From positions 1 through 41,911 of the forward strand of contig PVBP01000019.1 of the NCBI GenBank assembly GCA_002995625.1: DNA of 41,911 nucleotides, in the 5' to 3' direction. Below the pieces are notes generated by a model. It had not been told where the DNA came from and made no database searches. It saw nothing but the letters and a program-made list of their open reading frames with translations. This stretch comes from Lysobacteraceae bacterium. GTDB taxonomy: Bacteria; Pseudomonadota; Gammaproteobacteria; Xanthomonadales; Ahniellaceae. Below, one piece after another: positions 7,247-16,036 of the stretch (the stretch's first letter is position 1; each line of letters opens with the position of its first letter). Made by a program: the position numbers and the translations under genes.

Positions 7247-9187
7247 ATGTCTGCGGCGAGTGTAGTCGGCGCGCCGGCGCCGGCGCCGGCGCCGGGGACC
7301 GGGTGGCCGTCGCTGTCCGGTCGCGCGTTCGTGGCGCTCGTCGCGGGAGTCACTGGCGCGAAGCTCTGGCTCGCCACCCGCCTGCCGCTGTTGGGCGACG
7401 AGGCGTTCTACTGGCTCGAGTCCGGGCAGCCGGCGCTGGCCTACACCGACGTGCCGGGCCTGACGCCGTGGCTGATCGCCGTCGGAACCGGCCTGTTCGG
7501 CGACACGCCCGTCGGAGTCCGCGCTCCGTTCCTGCTGCTTGGCGGTCTCCTGCCGCTGCTCGTCGCGGCGTGGGCGCGACGCTTCGTCGATGCCGGCAGC
7601 GCGCGCGTCGTCGGTGCGGCGAGCCTCGCGGTGCCGCTGGCCGGCAGCCTCGGCTTGCTGGCGCTGCCAGACGTGCCGCTGACGCTCGTGATCGTCGCCC
7701 TCGCGCTGGCGCTCGACCGCTACGCCGAACGCGGACGGACGACGGATGCGCTGGTGCTCGGCATGCTGATCGCGCTCGGATGGCTCGCGCACTACCGCTT
7801 CGTGGTGGCGGCCGTGCCGGCGGCGGCCTGGCTCCTGGTGACACCGCGAGGTCGGCGCGTGGCGCGCGAGCCGAGATTCTGGCTTGCGCTCGCGGTCGGC
7901 CTTGCCGGTCTGCTGCCGACGATCGCCTTCAACGCGCAGCACGACTGGCAAGGCTTCGCGTTCCAGTATCTCGAGCGCCATCCGTGGCGACCCTCGCTCG
8001 CCGCACTGGCCGATCCGCTGGCCCAGGCGATCGTGGTGACCCCGGTCCTGCTGGTCGCGCTGCTCGCGGGTCTGGTGACGGGCTGGCGTCGCCGCGGCGA
8101 TGCGGGCGCGCCCTGGGACGTGCTTGCGGCCTGTGCCGGTGGGCTGATCGTCGCCTACGCCGGACTCGGCCTCGTCGCCGATGCCGAGCGCACGCGCTTC
8201 CACTGGCTGCTGCCGGCCTGGCTGCTGCTGCTGCCGGCCTTGCCGTCGGTGCTCGCGGACTGGCGGGCGGCTGGCGGCGTGTCGCGGCTTGCGGCGCGCG
8301 TGGCCCTGCCGCTCGGTGCCTGCGGGTCGCTGGCGCTCGCGCTGCTGGTGGTGGCCACGACCCGGCCACCCCCGGGCGCCGACGCGCCGCCGTCGCGCGC
8401 GATGATCGACAACCTCGCCGAGTGGCCCGCGGTGGTGGCGTTCGCGCAGGCGCAGCGCGCGGGCGAAGCCGGGGCCGCGTTGATCGCCGGCGACTTCATG
8501 CTCGGCGCCCAGCTCGAGTTCGCGCTCGGCGAGCCGGTCGCGGTGCTGCCGCACCCGCGCAATGCCCGCCATGGCCGGGCGGGTCAGCTCTCGATCCTCG
8601 GTCGCGACCTGGCCGCGCTCGAGGCCCGCGGCTGGCGGGAGGGCCTGCTGCTGGTCGAGGACACCGCGCGTCGCGAGATCGACCGGCTGCCGGCGCTGCT
8701 CGAACTGTGCCGGATCTTCGGCGGCGTGCGCTGGCGCGACGAGCTGGTGCTGCATGGCGGACGCTTCCGCGTGCTGGCGTTCGAGGTGACGCGCCGCGAC
8801 GGCCCACCGGCGGACGAGGGGCGCGCCTGCGACCTGCCGCCGCTCGGCGACTTCGACGCCGCGATGCCGGACCGGGTCCCGATCGACCGGCCTTTCGTGG
8901 TCGAGGGCTGGGCGATCGACGAGTTCGACGGCGCTGCGCAGGTCGAGGTGCTGATCGGCGACCGCGTGGTCGGCCGGTCGATCCTCGACCGACCGTTCCC
9001 GGGCGTCCTCGGCCAGTGGCCAATGTCGACCGATCCGCGGCACCCCGATGTCGGCTTCCGGGTGGAGTTCGATCCGCTTGCCGCCGGGATCGCCGCGGGA
9101 CGCCATCGCCTGATGCTGCGCGCGGTCGAGCGGGGCGGCCAAGGCCGCGTCGTCACGATTCGCGAGCTCACGCTGACCGCCCGCTAG
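7247..9187 (+). CDS. membrane glycosyltransferase (GT39/PMT-like) with C-terminal beta-rich domain
   Basis: Protein of 646 residues. It begins with a membrane segment and the short motif LLGDEAFYWLE, which matches the first-loop acidic DE motif of GT-C transferases that use lipid-phosphate sugars. About ten hydrophobic segments follow up to residue about 370 (for example VVAAVPAAAWLLVTP and LLPAWLLLLPALPSVLADW). After a periplasmic region there is a C-terminal module (about residues 540-645) with no membrane helix: VEGWAIDEFDGAAQVEVLIGD, then GFRVEFDPLAAGIAAGRHRL and a final VVTIRELTLTAR, resembling an immunoglobulin-like sandwich. Donor and acceptor cannot be inferred. The start at 7247 is the first ATG beyond the divergent moxR start; an in-frame GTG at 7235 is an alternative. 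Confidence 0.8.
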   Translation: MSAASVVGAPAPAPAPGTGWPSLSGRAFVALVAGVTGAKLWLATRLPLLGDEAFYWLESGQPALAYTDVPGLTPWLIAVGTGLFGDTPVGVRAPFLLLGGLLPLLVAAWARRFVDAGSARVVGAASLAVPLAGSLGLLALPDVPLTLVIVALALALDRYAERGRTTDALVLGMLIALGWLAHYRFVVAAVPAAAWLLVTPRGRRVAREPRFWLALAVGLAGLLPTIAFNAQHDWQGFAFQYLERHPWRPSLAALADPLAQAIVVTPVLLVALLAGLVTGWRRRGDAGAPWDVLAACAGGLIVAYAGLGLVADAERTRFHWLLPAWLLLLPALPSVLADWRAAGGVSRLAARVALPLGACGSLALALLVVATTRPPPGADAPPSRAMIDNLAEWPAVVAFAQAQRAGEAGAALIAGDFMLGAQLEFALGEPVAVLPHPRNARHGRAGQLSILGRDLAALEARGWREGLLLVEDTARREIDRLPALLELCRIFGGVRWRDELVLHGGRFRVLAFEVTRRDGPPADEGRACDLPPLGDFDAAMPDRVPIDRPFVVEGWAIDEFDGAAQVEVLIGDRVVGRSILDRPFPGVLGQWPMSTDPRHPDVGFRVEFDPLAAGIAAGRHRLMLRAVERGGQGRVVTIRELTLTAR

Positions 9188-9244
9188 GTCCGACGGGCGG
9201 CGCCGATGCGCGGACGCCGTCGGCTCGCGTGGACTCCTGAAAAG

Positions 9245-9257
9245 ATTCGTCGAATCA
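9245..9257. promoter_or_regulatory. GATTCG-T-CGAATC inverted repeat
   Basis: A perfect 6-bp inverted repeat around one central base lies within the 242-bp region upstream of the FG-GAP gene. It is preceded by an A-run (AAAA), which is rare in this GC-rich sequence. It may be an operator or a short hairpin; the function is unknown. Confidence 0.3.
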
Positions 9258-9350
9258 ATCCCTTTGCGCCGAGGATCGGCCGCGCGGACCGGACCCGCAC
9301 GAGCGTCGGGCGGCGCTCGATGCGCTGGCACTGGACAAATGCAAACGATC

Positions 9351-9379
9351 GTGACAACATACGTTTCGTCACAATTAGT
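9351..9379 (+). promoter_or_regulatory. candidate promoter of the FG-GAP/discoidin gene
   Basis: The stretch 9330-9390 is strongly AT-rich compared with its surroundings. GTGACA (9351-9356, 5/6 match to TTGACA) is followed after 17 bp by ATTAGT (9374-9379, 3/6). The same bases contain an inverted repeat GTGAC-N12-GTCAC (9351-9372), so a regulator could bind across the promoter. The ATG is 51 bp further downstream, behind a GAGGGGAG ribosome-binding site. Confidence 0.4.
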
Positions 9380-9429
9380 TTCATTCGTCCTCCGGCGACT
9401 CGCCGGGGCCGCCGACCGAGGGGAGTGCC

Positions 9430-12400
9430 ATGACGATCACGCGTGGGTGGGGGTGGGTGCTGGTTCTGACCCTGGGTGTCTCCGGTTCGGCCATCGCGAA
9501 GCCGGGCGATGCGTCGCGCGGCACCTACAAGGCCAGCCAGAACATCGAGTGCTCGCAGTCGCCGTTCGGCGCGCGTCTGGTCATCGGGGCCGACGAGGAG
9601 CCGCTGGTGACACGCCGCAATGCCGCCTCCGGGCAGATTCTGTTCAGCCAGCACGCGGGGACCGGCACCGGGCTCGTGGCCGAGCGCACCGCGACGCTGG
9701 CGACCACGCTCCCGAACATCACCCGGCTCGAGACGGCCGCGCTCGACTTCGACGGCGATGGCCAGAAGGAGATGGCCTACGCCGCGGGCCGTGCCGGGAC
9801 CGGATTGTCGAGCCGGATCACCGTCTGGCTGGTCCGGCGCACGATCCCCGGCAACGTGCTCGAGCAGTCGCCGACCTGGGAGTTCGCGCCCACCACCGGC
9901 GAGACGCTGCTCGACCTCGCGATCCACGCCGGCAACATCGATCCGGCCGTCGGCGGCGAGGAGATCGTCGTGGTCTCGCGCTGGAGCAACAGCACGATCC
10001 GGGTGTTCGTTCTGAGCGCCAACGCGGCCGGCAACATCGCCCAGCCCAACGGCGAGGGCCTCGCGCGCGCGAGCTACACATACAGCGCGAGCGACGCGGA
10101 CAACACGCTGCGCGCCGCGGTCGGCGACGTGCTGCTCGAGGGCCGCGACCAGATCGTGATCCTGACCCGGATCAGCAGCCCGCCGCGCTGGCGCTACCGG
10201 CTGCTGCGCTACACCCCGAGCGGCGCGCAGGACGCGCGGCTTGCCGCCACGAACTTCGTTTGGGAAGGCGGTGTCGGCAACTCCAATCTCGCGACGCTGA
10301 ACCTGCTGGTCGGCGACCTCGGCGGCAGCGCCGCGAGCGAACTGGTGATCCAGCAGCAGAACAACGATGGCGGACTCTCGACGACCCTGCTGCACCTCCA
10401 CTACTTCACCACGGTGCGCAACGCCAGCAACCAGATCACCGGGATCAATCTCCAGCGGCTCGAGCTCGCGGGCTCGATCAATACCTCCGGCGCGATCGCC
10501 TCGCTCGCGATCGGCGAACTCGACCGGCGCCCGCCGCGCGAGATCGTCGCCGCGTGGATGCCCTCGCCCGACAGCGACCCGTCGCGGCGGATGCGCGTCG
10601 AGGGCTATCGCGTGGTCTTCAATGTCGATGGCTTCCCGACCGCGATCGCGCCGGCGAACCCGACGATCCTCGCGCGGATCCAGATGAACAACGACTTCAT
10701 GACCGCGCAGGCGATCGCGGTCGGCGACGCCGACGGCGACGGCATCGGCGACGTCTACGTGGTCGCGAACGACGGCGGCACCTCGCGTCTGCACCGTCTC
10801 GAGATGAACGCGCCGGCAGGCAATCCGAACGGGATCGTCGACACCGCCACCTTCGCGGTGCGTGGGACCTTCACCTTCGGAGACGGCGGCTCGACCAGCC
10901 AGTTCGGCCTCCACATCGCCGACTTCGACCGCGACTCGGTGCTCGGCCGGCTCGGCACCACGTGCCGGCGCGTGACCGAACCGCTGGTGCGGAGCCTGGT
11001 CTTCATGCCCCCATCGTGGTCGCGCCTGCAGCCGGCCGACAGCGGCTTCGAGGCCATGGTCGGACAGCAGGGCAGCAGCACCGGGACCAGCGAAACCCGA
11101 TTCAGCCGCTTCCAGTCCCACGACGTGTCCGGCTACCTCGGCGTGTCGGTCGGCGGCGACGTGCTCGGGATCGGGGCCAAGGCCACGGTCAAGGCGACCT
11201 TCGGATACAACTTCCAGAGCGCGCGCGGGGAAGTCCGCGCGCAGTCGGTCACGACCACCGTCACCGAAGGCCGCTCGGTCAGCACCGGACGCGGGCTCGT
11301 GGTGATCGAGGAGAACCAGTTCGACTGCTACGACTACGACGTGATCCAGAACGGCGCGGTCGTGCCGAACAGCGACCTGCGCGCCTGCGAGCACCGGCCG
11401 GCCGCGGTCAGCGTGCTCGGCACCAGCCTCGACGACTGGAACACGTTCCGTTCGGTGACCACGACCGGCGCGCAGCGCGCGCAGTGGACCGGCCTCGAGC
11501 CCGACTGGGCCAGCATCGCGCTGTTCCGGTCGGTGAGCGCGACCGCCGCGGTCAGCGGCCAGCCGGCGACGAACGCGGTCGACGGTCGCTTCGACACGCG
11601 CTACACCTCGATCAGCGCCATCGCACCGTTCATCGACATCGATCTCGGCGAGGTCCGCAGCATCGCCTCGGTGCGCGTCCACAAGCCCCGCAGCCACGGC
11701 GGAGGGTTCGCGCTGTTCGCATCGAGCCAGCCGTTCTCGGGCTCGGGTCTGCCGTCCGGGCCCGGCGTGCTCCGGTACGACCCCGACCCGCAGACCCGCA
11801 ACGGCGTCGACGTCTGGAACCTGCGGACGGTGGGACCGGCGCCGGCATTCGTGCCGATCAGCGCGCGCTACCTGCGGATCCAGAACGTCGGGCCGGGCAC
11901 CAGCCAGCTGGTGCTGACCCAGGTCCAGGTGTTCGACGCGACCCACCGCCAGCCGCCGACCTATCCGGCCGCGGTCTGCGACGACAACGTCGACGACGAC
12001 GTATTCTTCGCACGCGTCGCCGACACCGTGGCCACGACCCCGGTCTACCGCACGATCCAGATCCGCGGCCGGATGAAGTGGCTCGGCACGACCCAGAACT
12101 ACGCCTCGTGCGGTCCGGTCGCGAGCAGCATCCCGCGGCCGAACATCTGGTCGACGGCGACGATCGGCGCCGGCACCGGTTCGACCTTCTGGGACCTGTT
12201 CCAGGGCACGACCAACCTCGTCGGCACCACCGGTTCGCTGACCCACTCGAGCCGGGTCGGCGCCGAGTTCGACGTCGAGGCCGGCTTCGTCGCCCAGGCG
12301 GTGGCCGGCGGCGCCTATTCGTTCGAATCGGGCGTCACGACCGAGAACTCGTCGACGATGGAGTGGGGAACCGGTTTCAACTATTCGGGAACCGTGCCCG

Positions 12401-12621
12401 GCGCGCTGCCCGGCTCCAACCCGCAATGCGGCTTCCGTGCGCATCCCTACGCCTACACCCGGGTCGAGCGCAGCGACGTCGGCTACGAGCACCAGTTCAC
12501 CGTGGTCGACTACATCGTGCCGGACGTGCCGAACTGGTCGCGGCTGGGCCCCAACTTCCCGCCGCAGGACTGCTTCCCGCCGCGCGCCGAGCCGATCTTC
12601 GCGTCGGGCTTCGAGCCCTGA
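9430..12621 (+). CDS. large secreted FG-GAP/VCBS protein with F5/8C-like domain
   Basis: Protein of 1063 residues. Residues 1-23 are a Sec signal peptide (VLVLTLGVSGSAIA|KP). Residues about 25-520 form a repeat region resembling FG-GAP/VCBS beta-propeller blades, with calcium-type loops DFDGDGQKE (about 108-116) and GDADGDGIGDVYVV (about 433). Residues about 560-680 are Ser/Thr/Val-rich strands. Residues about 700-835 look like an F5/8 type C (discoidin) carbohydrate-binding domain: ATNAVDGRFDTRYTS, FIDIDLGEVRSIASVRVHKP and ARYLRIQNVG. Residues about 880-1030 again have long alternating beta strands (FVAQAVAGGAYSFESGV). The end is PIFASGFEP. Function is unknown; surface adhesion or a secreted toxin-like activity are both possible. 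The start has GAGGGGAG upstream. It stands alone, flanked by convergent maf. Confidence 0.75.
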   Translation: MTITRGWGWVLVLTLGVSGSAIAKPGDASRGTYKASQNIECSQSPFGARLVIGADEEPLVTRRNAASGQILFSQHAGTGTGLVAERTATLATTLPNITRLETAALDFDGDGQKEMAYAAGRAGTGLSSRITVWLVRRTIPGNVLEQSPTWEFAPTTGETLLDLAIHAGNIDPAVGGEEIVVVSRWSNSTIRVFVLSANAAGNIAQPNGEGLARASYTYSASDADNTLRAAVGDVLLEGRDQIVILTRISSPPRWRYRLLRYTPSGAQDARLAATNFVWEGGVGNSNLATLNLLVGDLGGSAASELVIQQQNNDGGLSTTLLHLHYFTTVRNASNQITGINLQRLELAGSINTSGAIASLAIGELDRRPPREIVAAWMPSPDSDPSRRMRVEGYRVVFNVDGFPTAIAPANPTILARIQMNNDFMTAQAIAVGDADGDGIGDVYVVANDGGTSRLHRLEMNAPAGNPNGIVDTATFAVRGTFTFGDGGSTSQFGLHIADFDRDSVLGRLGTTCRRVTEPLVRSLVFMPPSWSRLQPADSGFEAMVGQQGSSTGTSETRFSRFQSHDVSGYLGVSVGGDVLGIGAKATVKATFGYNFQSARGEVRAQSVTTTVTEGRSVSTGRGLVVIEENQFDCYDYDVIQNGAVVPNSDLRACEHRPAAVSVLGTSLDDWNTFRSVTTTGAQRAQWTGLEPDWASIALFRSVSATAAVSGQPATNAVDGRFDTRYTSISAIAPFIDIDLGEVRSIASVRVHKPRSHGGGFALFASSQPFSGSGLPSGPGVLRYDPDPQTRNGVDVWNLRTVGPAPAFVPISARYLRIQNVGPGTSQLVLTQVQVFDATHRQPPTYPAAVCDDNVDDDVFFARVADTVATTPVYRTIQIRGRMKWLGTTQNYASCGPVASSIPRPNIWSTATIGAGTGSTFWDLFQGTTNLVGTTGSLTHSSRVGAEFDVEAGFVAQAVAGGAYSFESGVTTENSSTMEWGTGFNYSGTVPGALPGSNPQCGFRAHPYAYTRVERSDVGYEHQFTVVDYIVPDVPNWSRLGPNFPPQDCFPPRAEPIFASGFEP

Positions 12622-12636
12622 GACCGGCCGTCGGTT

Positions 12637-12664
12637 CCGCCGGGCATCGCCTGACGCCCGGCGG
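12637..12664. terminator. hairpin between the convergent FG-GAP gene and maf
   Basis: A perfect 9-bp stem (12637-12645 with 12656-12664) with a 10-nt loop starts 16 bp after the stop of the FG-GAP gene. No T-tract follows. The rest of this 107-bp gap holds nothing recognisable. Confidence 0.45.
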
Positions 12665-12728
12665 CCGCGGCCGCGAGGAAGGACCGAAGGACGTCGTTCG
12701 TGGCCCGTCGTGACTCGCCGTTGGGGCG

Positions 12729-13319
12729 CTAGTCGCGGCGCGCCAGCGGATCGAGCCCGAGCGCGCGCAGCATCCGGGCGGTCGCGATCAGCGGCAGGCC
12801 GACGAGCGCGGTCGGGTCGGCGCTGTCGATGCGCTCGAACAGCGCGATGCCGAGGCCTTCGGACCTGAAGCTGCCGGCGCAGTCGAGCGGCCGTTCGCGC
12901 TCGACGTAGCGCCGGATCGTGTCGTCGTCGAGCGCGCGAAAGACGACGTCGGTCGCATCGAGGTGGGTCAGTTCGCGGCCTTCGGCGGTGCTGCGGATCG
13001 CGACCGCGGTGTGGAATCGCACGCGGCGACCGCTGGACGCCGCGAGCTGCGTGCAGGCGGCCTCGACGGTGCCGGGCTTTCCGACGATGCGGCCGTCGAG
13101 CGCGAGGCACTGGTCCGAGCCGATCACGAGCGCAGGCCCCTCGATCGTCGCGGCGACCGCCGCCGCCTTGGCGCGGGCGAGTCGCAGCGCGAGTGCCTCG
13201 GGCGCCTCGCCGGGCGCCGGCGCCTCGTCGACGCCGGGTGACGCGCATTCGAAGGGCAGGCCGAGCCGATCGAGCAGTTCGCGCCGATAGCGCGAGGTCG
13301 ACGCGAGCAGCAGGCGCAT
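12729..13319 (-). CDS. yceF: Maf family nucleotide pyrophosphatase (YceF type)
   Basis: Protein of 196 residues, full length. The N-terminal LLLASTSRYRRELLDRLGLPFE is the Maf signature, with the YceF-type SRYRRELL spacing. Other conserved blocks are VIGSDQCLALDGRIVGKPGT (catalytic Asp in GSDQ), VRFHTAVAI and CAGSFRSEGLGIALFERIDSADPTALVGLPL. YceF-type enzymes hydrolyse m7GTP and related modified nucleotides, so a housecleaning role is likely. In Lysobacterales and E. coli, maf lies next to yceD-rpmF, but here it is on the opposite strand. Its ATG is 4 bp after the stop of the upstream membrane protein gene, so the two share a transcript. Confidence 0.93.
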   Translation of the reverse strand: MRLLLASTSRYRRELLDRLGLPFECASPGVDEAPAPGEAPEALALRLARAKAAAVAATIEGPALVIGSDQCLALDGRIVGKPGTVEAACTQLAASSGRRVRFHTAVAIRSTAEGRELTHLDATDVVFRALDDDTIRRYVERERPLDCAGSFRSEGLGIALFERIDSADPTALVGLPLIATARMLRALGLDPLARRD

Positions 13320-13323
13320 GGCG

Positions 13324-13779
13324 TCAGTGCAGGCTGCGCGGCTCGGCGGGGTGCGCGTCGCGCGCGGCCATCAGCGCTTCGACCGCGGTGTCGAGTTCGG
13401 CCAGCCGGGCATCGAGCTGGTCGCGTCGGGCGACGGTCGCGCCGAGCGCCTGCTCCAGTTCCCGCACGCTCGCCCGCGCGCCATGGTCCCGGATCCACAG
13501 CCGGTGCTGGAGCACGCCGCGCAGGGCCTCCTGCATCGGCGCCTCGGGGTCGATCCGCCGGTAGCCGCTGACCGGCCCCTGGCTGCGCACCTCGGCATCC
13601 ATCGCCAGCATCCGCTCGCGGTAGCGCTTGATCGTGCCCTCGAGCGCATCCAGCGCGTCGAGCAGCGCGGCGAGCCGCGCGTCATGGCGTCGTCGTCGTT
13701 CGCCGCGCCACCAGAGCCAGCCGGCCAGGAGCGCCACGACCAGTCCGGCAGCGGCGACGATGGGCAGGGACAGCGGCAT
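13324..13779 (-). CDS. small membrane-anchored coiled-coil protein, function unknown
   Basis: Protein of 151 residues. One N-terminal membrane helix (LPIVAAAGLVVALLAGWLWW, residues about 5-24) is followed by a basic stop-transfer stretch (RGERRRRHDAR). Helical heptad-rich segments follow, likely coiled coil: LAALLDALDALEGTIKRYRERML and VRELEQALGATVARRDQLDARLAELDTAVEAL. No enzyme motif is visible and I do not recognise the family. The start at 13779 is supported by GAGAGG at good distance; the longer frame to 13833 adds no plausible sequence. Its position directly before maf and divergent from yceD is the only context. Confidence 0.72.
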   Translation of the reverse strand: MPLSLPIVAAAGLVVALLAGWLWWRGERRRRHDARLAALLDALDALEGTIKRYRERMLAMDAEVRSQGPVSGYRRIDPEAPMQEALRGVLQHRLWIRDHGARASVRELEQALGATVARRDQLDARLAELDTAVEALMAARDAHPAEPRSLH

Positions 13780-13874
13780 GTCGGATTCCTCTCGCCAGGG
13801 CCGGAGTGTCGCGGGCGCGGAACAGACCCGCAATTGCAGCCGATCGGCCCGCTCGGATCCGTGTCCGCGTGCGA

Positions 13875-13904
13875 TTGACGCTCCCGGCTCGCGGCGACTA
13901 CCAT
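13875..13904 (+). promoter_or_regulatory. candidate promoter of the yceD-rpmF-fab operon
   Basis: TTGACG (13875-13880) and TACCAT (13899-13904) are separated by 18 bp and match the sigma-70 hexamers at 5/6 and 4/6 positions. The yceD ATG begins 10 bp after the -10 box and no Shine-Dalgarno sequence lies between, so the transcript would have a leader of only a few bases or none. Confidence 0.55.
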
Positions 13905-13913
13905 CTACGGTTT

Positions 13914-14444
13914 ATGTCGGCGGCCCTGCCCGAAACGATCGATGCGTGGCGCGCCGTCACGGCGCGTCGGCGTTACGAAGGCGCGTTGCCGCTTTCGGCC
14001 TTCCAGCGCCTCGGGCCGATGCTGGCGGACGGCGAAGGCGCGGTGCGATACGCCCTGGCCTTCGATCGCGACGAACAGGGCATGGCCTACGTCGAGATCG
14101 TCGCCGAGGCGGCGTTGCCGCTGGTCTGCCAGCGGACGCTCGAGCGGTTCGAGTTTCCGGTCCGCATCGACCAGCGGCTCGGGCTGCTCCGCCGCGAGGC
14201 GGACGAGGCCGGCCTGCCGCCGGGGTGGGAGCCGCTGCTGGTCGGCGGGGACGCGATGGCGCCGAAGGCGGTGATCGAGGACGAGCTGATCCTGGCCGTG
14301 CCGCTGATCCCGACGCGGCCCGGGGAGGAGTCCGCCGACGGCGTGGTCTGGTCGACCGCGGGCGACGCCGGGGCCGACGGGGCGGCCGCGGAGCGTCCCT
14401 CGCCGTTCGCGGCACTCGTCCGCTTGCGCGACGACCCGGCCTGA
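13914..14444 (+). CDS. yceD: YceD family protein (DUF177)
   Basis: Protein of 176 residues, the family's usual size. Core features are LPLVCQRTLERFEFPV, the conserved single-cysteine QRC-type block of DUF177, and the acidic VIEDELILAVPLIPTRP segment, which precedes the variable C-terminus. YceD proteins are encoded beside rpmF in most bacteria and in plants have been tied to 23S rRNA accumulation; the molecular role is still not settled. The start at 13914 is the only family-consistent one; there is no Shine-Dalgarno, and the promoter hexamers almost abut the ATG. First gene of the long fatty-acid operon; rpmF follows after a 183-bp spacer. Confidence 0.9.
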   Translation: MSAALPETIDAWRAVTARRRYEGALPLSAFQRLGPMLADGEGAVRYALAFDRDEQGMAYVEIVAEAALPLVCQRTLERFEFPVRIDQRLGLLRREADEAGLPPGWEPLLVGGDAMAPKAVIEDELILAVPLIPTRPGEESADGVVWSTAGDAGADGAAAERPSPFAALVRLRDDPA

Positions 14445-14568
14445 ATCCGGGGACGAGATCGACGACATCGAAACTATGCGCGCCACGGACGGCGCGTCCA
14501 CGGATCGAGGAACGTGAGCGCCTGATCCAGCGCGTGCCCGCCCGGGATTGCCGGGTGTGGCGACGGTC

Positions 14569-14595
14569 GGCCGGCCCTGGAGGGTCGGGCCGGTC
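14569..14595 (+). other. RNA hairpin in the leader of rpmF
   Basis: A 9-bp stem (14569-14577 with 14587-14595, including one G-T wobble) with a 9-nt loop lies 32 bp before the rpmF start. It occupies an otherwise empty 183-bp yceD-rpmF spacer, which is unusually long for this operon. It could be an RNA processing or stability element or a binding site for translational control. No T-tract follows, so termination is unlikely. Confidence 0.35.
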
Positions 14596-14627
14596 CCATC
14601 CAGACGAAGTATCCGGAGTCGATTGCC

Positions 14628-14825
14628 ATGGCGGTCCAGAAAAGCCGAGTCACCCCTTCGCGTCGCGGCCAGCGGCGCTCGCACGATGCGCTGAGCGCGC
14701 CGACGCTCGCCGTCGACAAGACCTCCGGCGAGACCCATCGCCGCCACCACGTGACCAAGGACGGCTTCTACCGCGGCCGCCAGGTCGTCGCGTCGAAGGT
14801 CAAGCCGGAGTCCGACGAGGACTGA
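14628..14825 (+). CDS. rpmF: 50S ribosomal protein L32
   Basis: Protein of 65 residues. The N-terminal [22 protein letters not shown] is the invariant L32 start, followed by [27 protein letters not shown]. There are no cysteines, so this is the zinc-free form of L32. It has an acidic tail (ESDED). A CGGAG Shine-Dalgarno lies about 8 bp upstream. In E. coli plsX would come next, but here fabH follows after 140 bp with no plsX. That 140-bp spacer holds only GC-rich sequence and the fabH ribosome-binding site. Confidence 0.97.
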   Translation: MAVQKSRVTPSRRGQRRSHDALSAPTLAVDKTSGETHRRHHVTKDGFYRGRQVVASKVKPESDED

Positions 14826-14965
14826 GGCCCTGGCGCCGTGCGCCGCCGCCGTGCCCGAGTCGCGCGGCGGCAGGCGGCCGATGACGGGCGCCGCGATTCC
14901 GCCGGTCGCCTCGTTCCTGCGTGGTGCGGGCGCATGAGCGCGCCCATTCCGTTCCGGAGGCTCCG

Positions 14966-15934
<969 letters not shown>

Positions 15935-16036
15935 GGCGCGCCGCTGCGCGTGCGGCGAACCCGGGCGCCGCGGGCTGGTTGGCACGGGTCCTTCGTCCGG
16001 AACGATCCATTCGACATGCTGCAGGGAGGTCCATCG

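Noticed and set aside
9184-13248. A 1354-codon open frame on the minus strand opposite the FG-GAP gene
   Set aside because: High GC third positions keep antisense frames open. Its sequence is Arg/Asp/Val-rich without domains, while the plus strand has a signal peptide and recognisable domains.
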